In this document: piece after piece, positions 26,241-36,148 of the stretch
Numbering within the stretch: position 1 is the stretch's first letter
How the letters are laid out: every line of letters starts with the position of its first letter
Origin: Moritella sp. JT01
Lineage (GTDB): Bacteria > Pseudomonadota > Gammaproteobacteria > Enterobacterales > Moritellaceae
Assembly (NCBI RefSeq): GCF_001574435.1
Contig: NZ_LOCN01000026.1
Span: 1 to 64,000, forward strand
Reading direction: 5' to 3'
DNA length: 64,000 nucleotides
The notes under the pieces: model-generated
Told to the model about the DNA's origin: nothing
The model's database searches: none
What the model saw: only the letters and a program-made list of their open reading frames with translations
Made by a program: the position numbers and the translations under genes

Positions 26241-28571
26241 TTAACGCATTACGGTACTTTTTCTATTACTACTCCACGCTTCCATTTTTAGTAACAAGAC
26301 AGGAAGTAATAAGAAATCTGCAATCATAGCGATAGCAATTGCAATGGCGGTTAAGACTGCCATGTTAGAATTCATACCAAAACTTGATTGTGCTAATACA
26401 CTAAATCCAGCAATTAAAACAAATGAAGTAACAACAATTGCAGTGCCTACCGTTGAGAATGCATAACGAATAGCGTCTTCAGGTGATAAACCTTTTTCAC
26501 TACGAGCGCGCTGATATTTACTTAAGAAATGAATGGTATCGTCAACAACAATCCCAAGAACCATACCTGTCACCATGGCAACAGCAAGATTAACTTCACC
26601 GACAAATAGTCCCCATAAACCAAATGCTAAACCAGCTGGTAATAAATTAGGAATCAAACTGACAAGGCCTAGCTTAACGCTGCGCAATGCAAACCCAATG
26701 AGTACTGAAATAATCACAACCGCCAGCAGTGTTCCGACAATCATACTTTGTATATTTCGCTCTGAAATATGAGAAAACATGACGGCTGGACCGACACCAA
26801 TTGCATCTATATTTGCATTCACTTTTAACCAATCTGTTCCTCTCTCAGTAATATTAATAAGCGTTCCTGAAGGCATATTACTCACTGTAACAATGACTTG
26901 TGTCGATGATTTACTTATATTCAGCTGGTTGTTTAGATCTAATCCATAAGGTAATGACAGTTCGTAAAGTAATAAATATTGCGCTGCGGACTCTGCATTT
27001 TCTGGCAAACGATAGTACGCTTTATCATCGCTATGCAGATTCATATTTAAACGTTTGAACGTATCAATAATGGTATTAACGTGTCTAACTTCAGGCTGCT
27101 CACGTAACCAGTCTGTAAAATCACTGACTTTTTGAAGAAACTCAGGATTGCTGACACCGTTTTCTTCGCCTGAATCCAGTGAGTATTGGATCTGATACAC
27201 ACCTGTAAATTCCGCATCAATAATTTCACTTGCTTGCCTAAACGCCATCGACTCATCAAAGTAGTCGACAAAATTATCATTGAGCGTATTTTGGGGGATA
27301 AAAGATAACAGCAGTACCGATACGAATGTTGATACAACTAAAATCTGTTTTTGTTTATGAATAACCCAACTGGCTAACACCTCCATTCTGTTACTTGATT
27401 TTGTTTTAATTTGTTTAACGCGTAAAGGCAGTACTAACATCATCGCGGGTAATAAGGTTAACGAAAGCAGCATAGCGGCCATAACACCAATCGCGGTTAT
27501 ATTGCCTAAATCATGAAACGGGGGGGATTCGCTAAAGTTCATAGAAAGGAAACCAATCGCTGTCGTAACAGATGTTAAAATCACCGGTGACGCATTTATT
27601 CGCACACTATTTTTAATCGCTGCTAACTTATCCATACCAGATCGCATACTTACGATGATCGTACTTAATAAATGTATTGAATCTGCGACTGATAACGTCA
27701 TGATGATAGTCATCGAAGCCAACGCGGGCGGCGTTAATTGAACGCCCATGTAACCCGCCATTCCCATACCCGACATGATTGAAAACATGATCACGACTAA
27801 TGTCCCCAATATTGCAGTAAATGAACGCAACAAGAGTAAAGCAACAAGTAGAATAATGAGATACATCACGGGAACGAGTGTGGTCATATCAAGCATTGCA
27901 GCTTCGAAAAATGAATTACTTAACATGATCATGCCAGCTAAATGGATCTTAACCTTGTACTTGTCTTCAATTTTAGAAACGAGTTCACGGGCTTCACCTA
28001 CCAGTAAAGGCATTTCATCTAACGACTTTTGTGGTAGCTGAAACGTAACATTAACCCCAGCGATTGATGCCGATGGATTAATTAATTGACCATTCAAGAA
28101 TGGTTCTGCCAATGCAATAGACCGAGCTTCACTTCGTTGTAAGTCTGTCATTGATGCGCTTTCAGTGATTAAATCTCGAACCAAAAGATCATCATTTTCA
28201 GAGGTGGTATGTTGAAAATTTGTCAGAGAATCAACACGTAAGGTATAAGGTAACAGCCAGGCTTTAGCCGTTAACGCTTCTAACGCCAACAATGAATTTA
28301 TCGAAAATACATCGCCATCCTCAGGGACAACAGCAAATAATATGTTGTCGATCTGGGTATAAGTACGCTGTAACTTTTCGTATTCGATTAGCTGTGGATT
28401 GTCTGAACTAAAAAATACACGGTAGTCGTTATTGAATGCAAGTAACCGCCCACCACTACCCAGCAGCATGACAGAAAGTACTGATGTTATAATTAATAAC
28501 CAACGCCACTTGACTACCCATTCGGCATAACGACTAAACTTGTCGTTAGTCACGTCCATTTGTTGTTTCAT
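26241..28571 (-). CDS. RND/MMPL-family inner-membrane exporter
   Basis: Transporter of 776 residues with the RND half-size MMPL layout. One membrane segment is followed by a large periplasmic loop and a five-helix sterol-sensing-like block (about residues 225-385). A second loop and a second block follow from about residue 610. The motif GMVLGIVVDDTIHFLSKYQRA carries the Asp pair of the proton relay, and the first half has VADSIHLL. Most relatives move lipids rather than drugs. It is the first gene of the TetR-controlled operon with the LolA-like and outer-membrane proteins. The substrate is not known. Confidence 0.87.
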   Translation of the reverse strand: MKQQMDVTNDKFSRYAEWVVKWRWLLIITSVLSVMLLGSGGRLLAFNNDYRVFFSSDNPQLIEYEKLQRTYTQIDNILFAVVPEDGDVFSINSLLALEALTAKAWLLPYTLRVDSLTNFQHTTSENDDLLVRDLITESASMTDLQRSEARSIALAEPFLNGQLINPSASIAGVNVTFQLPQKSLDEMPLLVGEARELVSKIEDKYKVKIHLAGMIMLSNSFFEAAMLDMTTLVPVMYLIILLVALLLLRSFTAILGTLVVIMFSIMSGMGMAGYMGVQLTPPALASMTIIMTLSVADSIHLLSTIIVSMRSGMDKLAAIKNSVRINASPVILTSVTTAIGFLSMNFSESPPFHDLGNITAIGVMAAMLLSLTLLPAMMLVLPLRVKQIKTKSSNRMEVLASWVIHKQKQILVVSTFVSVLLLSFIPQNTLNDNFVDYFDESMAFRQASEIIDAEFTGVYQIQYSLDSGEENGVSNPEFLQKVSDFTDWLREQPEVRHVNTIIDTFKRLNMNLHSDDKAYYRLPENAESAAQYLLLYELSLPYGLDLNNQLNISKSSTQVIVTVSNMPSGTLINITERGTDWLKVNANIDAIGVGPAVMFSHISERNIQSMIVGTLLAVVIISVLIGFALRSVKLGLVSLIPNLLPAGLAFGLWGLFVGEVNLAVAMVTGMVLGIVVDDTIHFLSKYQRARSEKGLSPEDAIRYAFSTVGTAIVVTSFVLIAGFSVLAQSSFGMNSNMAVLTAIAIAIAMIADFLLLPVLLLKMEAWSSNRKSTVMR

Positions 28572-28623
28572 TTTATTTCCTTTTTATAAAATTTTGAAGT
28601 GAAACGAGTAAACCAGCATAAAG

Positions 28624-28641
28624 ATACCGACCGCTCGGTAT
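28624..28641. promoter_or_regulatory. TetR operator in front of the MMPL operon
   Basis: ATACCGACCGCTCGGTAT: half-sites ATACCGA and TCGGTAT around a 4-nt centre, located 53 nt before the pump start codon. It is almost identical to the site at 29450-29467. Confidence 0.85.
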
Positions 28642-28779
28642 GCTTATATTTAAAAAAAAGTTTAAATATCACTTATTAAAGCAACGTTTAAACCTTCTTT
28701 CATCGTAAATAATAGACATAAATACTGTATTTTACGAATAAATATAAATATTATTATTATTATTTCTATCTTCGATTGA

Positions 28780-29379
28780 TTAAGCCCGAAGAGTGGCTAA
28801 GTAATTCTTCATACCTTCAAGTAAATCAATCATTTGCTGTCGATCACGAGAGACCTTAACCAAACTCATCATGCCTTGAAAACACGAAACAATAAGTAAA
28901 GCAGATGCTCGACAATCTACTTCGGGTTTTATTTTATCTACTTGTTGCATGCGTTCAAAAGCCTCGGCAAACATCTGAACTTTCTTCTGGTATATGGTGT
29001 TTGCACGTTGTCGAAAACCTTCATCTTGCGAAGACATTTCTTGTGAAATTGTATTTACTGGACAACCTCCAATCATATCTTCTTCACAACCCATAGTCGG
29101 TATAACAGAGAACAGTTCTGATAATGCAGTAATAGCATCTTCTTGAGCTAAAACAGGTTCAAACATTGCATAAAATTGAGCAGCAAAAATTTCTTCAAAA
29201 ACAGCATAACCCAATGCCTGCTTGTTTTTAAAATGATGATAAAGCGCCCCTTTAGACACATTTGCTTTCGAAATAATGTCCGACAAACTCGTTGCTTTAT
29301 AGCCATTTTTCCACATTTCAGCCGCTGTGATCTCTAAAATCGTCTGTCTCGTTAATTCTGCATCTCTAATTTCAACCAT
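28780..29379 (-). CDS. TetR-family repressor of the MMPL export locus
   Basis: TetR regulator of 199 residues. The helix-turn-helix is KATSLSDIISKANVSKGALYHHFKNK (about residues 28-55), with a C-terminal ligand domain containing VSCFQGMMSLVKVSRDR. Matching 18-bp palindromes lie upstream of its own start and upstream of the MMPL operon. It therefore very probably represses both and is relieved by the exported compound or its precursor. It points the same way as the operon, with a 208-bp gap holding the operon operator and a short ATT microsatellite (near 28744-28765). Confidence 0.88.
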   Translation of the reverse strand: MVEIRDAELTRQTILEITAAEMWKNGYKATSLSDIISKANVSKGALYHHFKNKQALGYAVFEEIFAAQFYAMFEPVLAQEDAITALSELFSVIPTMGCEEDMIGGCPVNTISQEMSSQDEGFRQRANTIYQKKVQMFAEAFERMQQVDKIKPEVDCRASALLIVSCFQGMMSLVKVSRDRQQMIDLLEGMKNYLATLRA

Positions 29380-29449
29380 AGATCTTCTCTACTCATGTTA
29401 CAAAAACTGCGTTTGATAAATTAGCTTATCTAAACGTTGTACATACAAG

Positions 29450-29467
29450 ATACCGACCGATCGGTAT
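29450..29467. promoter_or_regulatory. TetR operator in front of the repressor gene
   Basis: ATACCGACCGATCGGTAT is a perfect palindrome about 70 nt upstream of the TetR start, matching the operator at 28624-28641. It implies autoregulation. Confidence 0.87.
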
Positions 29468-29580
29468 GTTTGCAAGTTGTATTTTAATAATAGTTTAAAT
29501 ATTTGTTAAATTATTAACATTGACTTAATTAAACATATTTATCTCGTTCAATGCTACTTTAACTTGTTGATTATGCGTCC

Positions 29581-29633
29581 CTACGTGAATTCAACTAGCT
29601 AGGTTCCACACCACCACTTCAGATTTCACGTAG
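29581..29633. repeat. Inverted repeat upstream of a tyrosine recombinase gene
   Basis: CTACGTGAA (29581-29589) and TTCACGTAG (29625-29633) form a 9-bp inverted repeat about 100 nt before the recombinase. CAGATTTCAC within it recurs near 31823 in a loosely similar context. It could be an accessory binding or recombination site. The evidence is thin. Confidence 0.3.
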
Positions 29634-29733
29634 CGCACGAAAACAAACACTCATTTCACTGGTTGCTTATACAGTTGTAGATGTTATAATTGCCCCGTTA
29701 ATATTTTAGATTAAGCAACCAAATGGGATTAAA

Positions 29734-30819
29734 ATGCCTAAAGCATTGATAAATATAGGTAATAGCTCAATAATTCCATTAACTAACCTTAGTGAAGAAC
29801 ATATCGAAAACCTGCTCAGATTTAGTGATCGTAAAGAGCAGTTAGAAGAAAACACACTTAAATCACTGCATTTCCATGTGAATAAATTCAATGAATATTG
29901 CCTCAGTCGTCATGTTATCCCTTTACCATTACAAGATGCGACAGTGCTTGAAGCATTTCTGATAAAGGAAAATGAGCGAGGCTGTAAAGCTCAAACACTT
30001 CGAATTTACGCTTGGGCAGTATCAAAGGTACATGCTTTAGCGGGTCTAGAGATCCCTTATTTCAAAACAGTGATCACAGCTAGGTTAAAAATAATCTCGA
30101 AACAAGAAGTAAAACTGGGTATTAAACGCAAGCAAGCTGTGGCATTTTCTTATGAACACCTTAAATTTGTAAATGAACAACTTGATACAGCATCCTTGAT
30201 CTCTATCCGTAATACGTTATTACTCAACATTTGCTACGATGGACTACTCCGTGAAAGTGAGGCCTGTAACCTATTCGTCGATCAGCTGCATAAAACCAAC
30301 GGTCTTTATACAGTTAATATCACGAATACGAAAACGGATAAATCGTTAGATGGTTCCATTGTTCACCTGAGTAAATTTACATCAAAACTATTACCACTAT
30401 ACCTTCAAAAAATAACCGAACATCATGGGCAATATCTGTTTAAACGAACAACCCCACGTGGCGGTAAACTGGAAACGCTAAAACCAAGTTCGCTATCACC
30501 AAACCCCAATGACAAACCAATATCAACGAAAACTGTTGAGCTCGTGTTTGCAAACACTTGGCATCTCATTAATGCGTACAATGAATCTGTCAGTTTTGAT
30601 TTGCATATCGATTTACCAGAACGACCTTTTAGTGGTCACTCTGCTCGAGTTGGTGCATCTTGTGATCTTGTCGGCGCTGGTTTTGATGATTCGTTGGTTA
30701 TGCGAGCAGGTCGCTGGAAGACTTTACGTATGGTTGAACTTTACACCCGAGGTGTGAATAATAAATTTGCGACAGTACGTGAATTCAGAGAAAGATTAGA
30801 AGCGATGACAGCTGATTAA
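29734..30819 (+). CDS. Tyrosine-type site-specific recombinase
   Basis: Full-length tyrosine recombinase of 361 residues. The N-terminal SAM-like core-binding domain covers about residues 30-110. The catalytic domain has the first Arg in YDGLLRESEACNL, the H-x-x-R box GHSARVG, and the Trp/nucleophile region GRWKTLRMVELYTRG with catalytic Tyr337. It resembles stand-alone integrases of plasmids and islands. No phage or conjugation genes are nearby. The only possible companion is the small convergent ribbon-helix-helix-like gene. A clear stem-loop follows the stop. Confidence 0.88.
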   Translation: MPKALINIGNSSIIPLTNLSEEHIENLLRFSDRKEQLEENTLKSLHFHVNKFNEYCLSRHVIPLPLQDATVLEAFLIKENERGCKAQTLRIYAWAVSKVHALAGLEIPYFKTVITARLKIISKQEVKLGIKRKQAVAFSYEHLKFVNEQLDTASLISIRNTLLLNICYDGLLRESEACNLFVDQLHKTNGLYTVNITNTKTDKSLDGSIVHLSKFTSKLLPLYLQKITEHHGQYLFKRTTPRGGKLETLKPSSLSPNPNDKPISTKTVELVFANTWHLINAYNESVSFDLHIDLPERPFSGHSARVGASCDLVGAGFDDSLVMRAGRWKTLRMVELYTRGVNNKFATVREFRERLEAMTAD

Positions 30820-30831
30820 ACATTAATATGT

Positions 30832-30857
30832 ATTGGAAAGGTCATGCCCTTTCCAAT
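30832..30857. terminator. Stem-loop between convergent genes
   Basis: ATTGGAAAGG and CCTTTCCAAT form a 10-bp perfect stem with a 6-nt loop between the recombinase and the minus-strand small gene. Confidence 0.65.
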
Positions 30858-30872
30858 TATAATTAGCCGTCT

Positions 30873-31280
30873 TTAGCCGTCAATTAAATTTACCATCTCA
30901 TTCAATATTGAATGGAACATACAGTCCGTATCATTATGGCTAAATTCATTACCGTTTAAATTAACTGTAATTTCTGTTTCATCATTATCCGTCTCGATAT
31001 AAAGCGTGTTTTTTATCTTAGGATAATTTTCGATCAACACATTTTCAACATGCCTCTTTGTTATTTTATTACTAAGATGAACAGTAATAATGCCCGTCCC
31101 TGATAATAAATCATCCATGCCATTTTCAAAAACGTCGGCAAGCATACCTTCAACAAACTGACTCTTAGATACATTACATTGTTCACTTATGCTTTCTAAT
31201 TTTTCGAGTAAGTCTTCATACATTCTTATCGTACTATTTTTTCGAACTGCGTCTGGTTTGATCTTCATAATATTTACCAC
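30873..31280 (-). CDS. Small protein with ribbon-helix-helix-like N terminus
   Basis: I recognise no named family in this 131-135-residue protein. The N-terminal part (STIRMYEDLLEKLESISEQCNVSKSQFVEGMLADV) has the beta-helix-helix pattern of ribbon-helix-helix DNA-binding proteins. The C-terminal half is acidic and may be an effector or dimer domain. The start may be MKIKPDAV, four codons in. It faces the recombinase gene. A regulatory role on the same mobile segment is possible but unproven. Confidence 0.5.
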   Translation of the reverse strand: MVNIMKIKPDAVRKNSTIRMYEDLLEKLESISEQCNVSKSQFVEGMLADVFENGMDDLLSGTGIITVHLSNKITKRHVENVLIENYPKIKNTLYIETDNDETEITVNLNGNEFSHNDTDCMFHSILNEMVNLIDG

Positions 31281-32310
31281 GGATTAAGTTAAGAAGAATG
31301 CTTTCTTTAAAAATAAGAAATTAATTGAATTTATTATAGCATCATTTTAGTTCAATAAAAGAGTCAATTAAAAGCGTCTATCTGAGTTCGGATTAGGAAT
31401 ATATATAGTGAAACTTATGTGATTTAAATGTTATTTATAAATACAAACAATTGATCACTTATATATATAACAAATAATTCACCACGAAATACCAATGATA
31501 TCAATGTCTTTATTTCGTTTAACGGTCATTATACGAAATAAAGAGATCCACATTGAATATTATATTGCCAATGGTTAATTCACCAAGTGATGCATAAAAT
31601 GATTTACCAGTGGAATTTATATGACTTTAATTATTTTATAAAAGTGGGATTAAATATTGCTTGAGTTAGATTTATAAATACAAAGATATAGAATGGATAG
31701 TTACATTTAAATTATGTATATATAAATTAATAAAACGCCAATTACCACTGAAATATTATTTCGTACAATAGAGTTTTAGGACTATTTTTTAATATTTACG
31801 GATAATCATAGCCACCAAACTACAGATTTCACATACAACACACCAAAAACCCAATGAAAAGTTAAATTAATGATATTAATCAATGTGATAGATGTAAAAA
31901 TGACTCTTGTGAATGACGTATTTAACACTATTCGAAAGCAAAATTACGACTGTAATTCTATATTTCATCGAAATATAGGTCTTTAACAAGATAATAGACA
32001 GCTGTGTTTATATACAGTAATTTATGTACCCCCGTAAAAATGAGACCCAATGGATGTCATTATACGGTTTAAAATAATGTATAAATTGTAATTAGCACAC
32101 TAAGGCATAGATAAAGACATATTTATCAATGACTTAGCACTTGGTTGTGATGTAATGATTAAATTTCAGTTAATCATTACAATTAAGTGAGATAAACCAG
32201 TAGCCTTGATAAATAACGAGATTTAAACCAATATAATGTAATAAATCGCAATATTAGTACTGTATTTTGTGGGATGAATATCTATTTAACGATAGAATGT
32301 AGCTAGAATA
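31281..32310. other. Gene-free AT-rich stretch of about 1 kb
   Basis: No credible gene on either strand. A perfect 12-bp inverted repeat (TCTTTATTTCGT at 31507-31518, ACGAAATAAAGA at 31533-31544) forms a hairpin. Otherwise I see only AT-rich sequence. It may be decayed DNA of the recombinase-bearing segment. Confidence 0.6.
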
Positions 32311-32340
32311 ATGTCCCTATTTAAATTTTCTAGGAATAAG

Positions 32341-33216
32341 ATGACCAATAACCGCCGTGCTGATTTAATCCTTGTCATTACAACAATACTTGCTTCAGCA
32401 GGATGGATATTTTCTAAAGAGGCTATTCAAGGATTACCGACTTTTGGTTTCATCGGATTGCGATTTATTCTTGCATCCATACTATTATTACCATTTTGTT
32501 ATCGAACACTTTTTAACATTAATCGGGCAACTTTAGTTGGAGCCGCGAGTGTTGGTTGTTTTCTTGGTTCTGCAATTTTAATCTGGATTTATGCCATCGC
32601 CAATAGTAGCTCACTAGGTGAAGGCGCATTCATCATGAGCTTATCAATGTTGTTTGTCCCTATTATCGCTTGGATTTTTTTTAAAAACAGACCACCTAGA
32701 ATGTTTTGGTTTTCACTACCCTTTGCAATACTTGGTTTAACTCTTTTATCAAAAGGGAGTAGTTGGACCATCTCAGGTAGTCAAATTTGGTTTATGTTTT
32801 CAGCTGTTATGCTTGCCATACAATTTAATTTAAATAGCCACTTTGCACAAAAAATGCCGACACTGGTTCTTACTTGTATCCAACTATTCGTCACCGGTGT
32901 ACTTGGAGTACTAGTATCACTATTAACCGAAACATGGCCTCAACAAATTGAATTGGAAATTTGGGGGTGGCTTGCGATGAGTGTATTAATCGCAACGAGT
33001 TTACGCTATGCCCTTCAGACAGCAGGTCAAAAAAATACGACGACAGCTAATGCCGCCATTATTATGATTTTAGAACCAACCTGGACTGTTTTTTTAAGTA
33101 TGCTTTGGTATGGTGAAAAAATGGAATTAACAAAGTTAGTCGGTTGCAGCTTAATTTTATTCGCTTTGATAATTTATCGTGCGGGTCCAAAGTTAGCCTC
33201 TTTTACCAAACGTTAA
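32341..33216 (+). CDS. EamA/DMT-family transporter
   Basis: Inner-membrane transporter of the drug/metabolite superfamily (about 291 residues, ten predicted helices, two EamA repeats). Repeat 1 has the typical FGFIGLRFILAS segment. Repeat 2 ends with AAIIMILEPTWTVFLSMLWYGEKM, the conserved proline-bearing EamA motif. I chose the ATG at 32341 because AGGA lies 5 nt upstream; the frame continues open to 32311. Monocistronic. The exported metabolite is unknown. Confidence 0.85.
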   Translation: MTNNRRADLILVITTILASAGWIFSKEAIQGLPTFGFIGLRFILASILLLPFCYRTLFNINRATLVGAASVGCFLGSAILIWIYAIANSSSLGEGAFIMSLSMLFVPIIAWIFFKNRPPRMFWFSLPFAILGLTLLSKGSSWTISGSQIWFMFSAVMLAIQFNLNSHFAQKMPTLVLTCIQLFVTGVLGVLVSLLTETWPQQIELEIWGWLAMSVLIATSLRYALQTAGQKNTTTANAAIIMILEPTWTVFLSMLWYGEKMELTKLVGCSLILFALIIYRAGPKLASFTKR

Positions 33217-33369
33217 CGTATTAGTTAATTCATCTGAATATGTCAATATAACCAGTTGTACCTTACATCTACTTACATTACTTAAGGGTTATATCATTGT
33301 ATAAAACTAGCTAACCTTTATAATGAAAACATTGAAATATTGTATATACACAAACATAAAGGCATAAAA

Positions 33370-33930
33370 ATGAAATCAATTACTGTATTAGGCGCTTTAA
33401 CTGCGCTAGCATTAACTGCAAGTGTTCAAGCAAATCAAGATGTTTCAGGTTTTTATATTGGTGGCGGTGTCGGTTCTACTGAAGCAAGATTGGAACAAAA
33501 CTCTAATTCTGTATCTCCTTCAACAGATGGTACAACATTTAAAGTAATCGGTGGTTATCAATTTAACCGCATCGTTGCGATTGAAGCGCAATATACAAAA
33601 TACGGTAAAGTTGGTAAGGTAGATACATGGGAACCTAAATCATTCTCTGTAGCTGCAAATCTTGGTTATACATTTGAAAATGGTTTACGTCCATTTGGTA
33701 TTATTGGTTTATCTTCATTAGATTTAGATCAAAATGTTGTCATTATTGAAGATACTGGTTCAGCAGTTCGTTTGGGGGCTGGTCTGGAATACACACCAGC
33801 AGCATTATCAGGTGTTAGTTTCCGAGGCGGTTATGAAGGTGATCTATTTATAATTGATAACGGTTATGCTGCTTCTGATACAAATGTTCTTATAGGCTCA
33901 GTATACGTAGCTGCAACTTACAAGTTCTAA
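33370..33930 (+). CDS. OmpA/opacity-like outer-membrane beta-barrel protein
   Basis: Small outer-membrane barrel of 186 residues. The signal peptide MKSITVLGALTALALTASVQA is followed by alternating strands beginning DVSGFYIGGGVGSTEA and ending VYVAATYKF with the C-terminal Phe. The size fits an eight-stranded OmpA/OmpW-like barrel. There is no C-terminal peptidoglycan-binding domain. I chose the start at 33370 (signal peptide, AAGGC upstream) over 33340. It is followed by a 15-bp terminator stem. Confidence 0.8.
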   Translation: MKSITVLGALTALALTASVQANQDVSGFYIGGGVGSTEARLEQNSNSVSPSTDGTTFKVIGGYQFNRIVAIEAQYTKYGKVGKVDTWEPKSFSVAANLGYTFENGLRPFGIIGLSSLDLDQNVVIIEDTGSAVRLGAGLEYTPAALSGVSFRGGYEGDLFIIDNGYAASDTNVLIGSVYVAATYKF

Positions 33931-33939
33931 AAATTTATT

Positions 33940-33973
33940 CGAGATGATAACAAGCCCTCTTGTTATCATCTCG
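33940..33973. terminator. Bidirectional terminator, 15-bp perfect stem
   Basis: CGAGATGATAACAAG and CTTGTTATCATCTCG pair around a CCCT loop between the convergent barrel and bestrophin genes. Confidence 0.8.
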
Positions 33974-33983
33974 TTATTAAATG

Positions 33984-34910
33984 TTATTCTAACAAATGGT
34001 ATTTCGCTTTAATAGGTTCTGGTAAGTCCGTCTCCCCCATCATCTCAAGTAAACCGATCTCAACACTCCTAGACATCGAATGCAAAGGTAAGTCATTGAA
34101 GGATAGACCAAATGGTTGTTCTAACTCTCCACTTAACGCATCCAACCCAAAAAAAGTATAAGCGACAATGGCACTAAAAAGTGGTGTTGCAAAGCCCTGC
34201 GAAGCAACAAGTCCAAATGGTAAAATGATACAATATAAATATGCAGTACGCTGTACAAGTAATCTATATGCAAAAGGTAACGGCGTATTCGCAATTCGTT
34301 CACAACCTGCTTGTACTGCAGTCATTGATGTAATGTGTTCATCAATACTCTGAACCAAAAAATCAGACAATAATTTTTTATGTCTACAGGTTCCTAACTT
34401 TAATCCCATTAACCGTAATATCGAGTCGGGTACATTTCTCGATTTTTTTAATAACGATAAATCTTCTGGTTCTAGATATTTTCCAATATCATCCCAAGGT
34501 TCTGAATGGCGAAGATGATGTCGTAATGCATGATTAAAAGCGATAGTCAGGTTTATTAGTCGCTTCTGCATCAGTTCCCCGCCTTCTTTATGATCATCTA
34601 TAAATGAATATACTTGCCTACCTATGCTTCGTGAATTAACAATTAGCTGTCCCCATAATTTCCTCGCTTCCCACCAACGTTCATAACATGCATTATTACG
34701 AAATCCTAAAAATAACGACAGTGCGACACCTAACAGGGTAAACGGTGCGATCGTATATGTCGGAAAAATAATTGGATATTTAAAATGTGCGATTGCAACG
34801 AAGGTGCTGAGTAATGTAATAAACAGGACCTGTGGAAATATCAGCGGAATAACCGAGCCTTTAAGAATGAAAAATAGCTTAAATACACTTGGCTTATCAC
34901 GAACAATCAT
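33984..34910 (-). CDS. Bestrophin-family membrane channel (YneE-like)
   Basis: Inner-membrane protein of about 308 residues in the bestrophin/RFP-TM family, whose members form pentameric ion channels. Family marks are the early SLFLGFRNNACYERWWEARKLWGQ block and FGLDALSGELEQPFG near the C terminus. The start was set at MIVRDKPS (34910); the frame opens at 34943. The ion specificity is unknown. The 350 bp upstream (34944-35293) is AT-rich with no gene. Confidence 0.87.
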   Translation of the reverse strand: MIVRDKPSVFKLFFILKGSVIPLIFPQVLFITLLSTFVAIAHFKYPIIFPTYTIAPFTLLGVALSLFLGFRNNACYERWWEARKLWGQLIVNSRSIGRQVYSFIDDHKEGGELMQKRLINLTIAFNHALRHHLRHSEPWDDIGKYLEPEDLSLLKKSRNVPDSILRLMGLKLGTCRHKKLLSDFLVQSIDEHITSMTAVQAGCERIANTPLPFAYRLLVQRTAYLYCIILPFGLVASQGFATPLFSAIVAYTFFGLDALSGELEQPFGLSFNDLPLHSMSRSVEIGLLEMMGETDLPEPIKAKYHLLE

Positions 34911-35293
34911 AATTATCTCGCAAATTACAAACTGAATGTTCATTTACTCGAAATAGGATAGCTAACAAAATGAATACCTTTTAAAATTTAAAAATAGCCT
35001 CTATTATAGAGATTAAAAAATAAATGATAATATACTTAATTGGTAATTAATTTATTCCACGTAGTAATAATCAATTGATAATATACACCGCCAATTCAAT
35101 CCAAAAAAAATAAAACAAAACACAATACTTATAAACACCCAGATATAATTAAATACCTGCGTGGAAATATACAATCTAGAACCACTATCAAACATAGCAC
35201 TTAAAAATACATATTGAATATTAAATACTTTAGATATGTTGTATGCCTTTGTTATAATTATTCTTTATTATTCCACATGGTTTTCTATTTATT

Positions 35294-36148
35294 ATGTTTA
35301 CAGCGCTAATAACACCTGACATCAGTGTTTGGTTTTTACTTTCTATTACAATATTTTCATTATTTATTCGCTCTTCTCTTTGGCCCTTCCTACTATCTAT
35401 AACACTTATTACTGCATATTTTTTAGATCGAATTTCAATCATCGGTATTTCTTTTGTTTTATTCGGGCTTGCTATCTCAATAATAACGAAGAACTATAGC
35501 AAAGGAAAAATAGCTGTTATTGGTCATGCAATCGTACTTGCTTGGTCTATTGCCTTGGTATTACATTTAATTCCTGGTTTTAATAACCTGCTGGTACTAG
35601 ATAAGGTAATAACTGGACCACAAAGCATTCCTTTTACAATGTATTTGAATCTAGATAAACCAATGATTATATTTGCACTGTTACTACTCGTACCTTCGAT
35701 GATGAGTAACTCTGAATTTTCTTGGTCTAGCCTTAAATTAACCAATACAAAATATTATGTTTTGATAATCGGTTTTATCCTTTTACCTTTACTTGCTTTC
35801 TTATTTTCCCTTGTAAAACCAGAATTAACATTACCTGCATGGTGGTGGCTGTTTGCGTTTAATAACTTATTATTTACTTGCGTAGCAGAAGAAGTACTAT
35901 TTCGTGGATATATTCAGCGACAGCTTGGACAATATATCTCGCCTTGGGTCGGTATTGTTATAACAAGTATATTATTTGGACTTGCACATTTTTCTGGCGG
36001 CCCATTCTTTATTTTAGTCGCTACATTGGCAGGTGGACTTTATGGTTTAACCTATCACTGGACCGGTAAATTAAGTGCCGCGATACTAATGCATTTCGCA
36101 TTTAATTTTGTGCATTTCGTATTTTTTACTTACCCTATTGCTAAATAA
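35294..36148 (+). CDS. CPBP-family intramembrane metalloprotease
   Basis: Polytopic membrane protein of 284 residues with the ABI/CPBP (Rce1-like) active site. Glu199-Glu200 and Arg204 are in AEEVLFRGY, His232 is in FGLAHFSGG, and a late His is in ILMHFAFNFVHF. These proteases cut or process peptides inside the membrane. In bacteria some give bacteriocin immunity. No bacteriocin gene is adjacent, so the role is open. Monocistronic. Confidence 0.87.
   Translation: MFTALITPDISVWFLLSITIFSLFIRSSLWPFLLSITLITAYFLDRISIIGISFVLFGLAISIITKNYSKGKIAVIGHAIVLAWSIALVLHLIPGFNNLLVLDKVITGPQSIPFTMYLNLDKPMIIFALLLLVPSMMSNSEFSWSSLKLTNTKYYVLIIGFILLPLLAFLFSLVKPELTLPAWWWLFAFNNLLFTCVAEEVLFRGYIQRQLGQYISPWVGIVITSILFGLAHFSGGPFFILVATLAGGLYGLTYHWTGKLSAAILMHFAFNFVHFVFFTYPIAK

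Noticed and set aside
30509-30757. 82-codon frame inside the recombinase gene
   Set aside because: Same-strand shadow in another frame of a well-supported gene.
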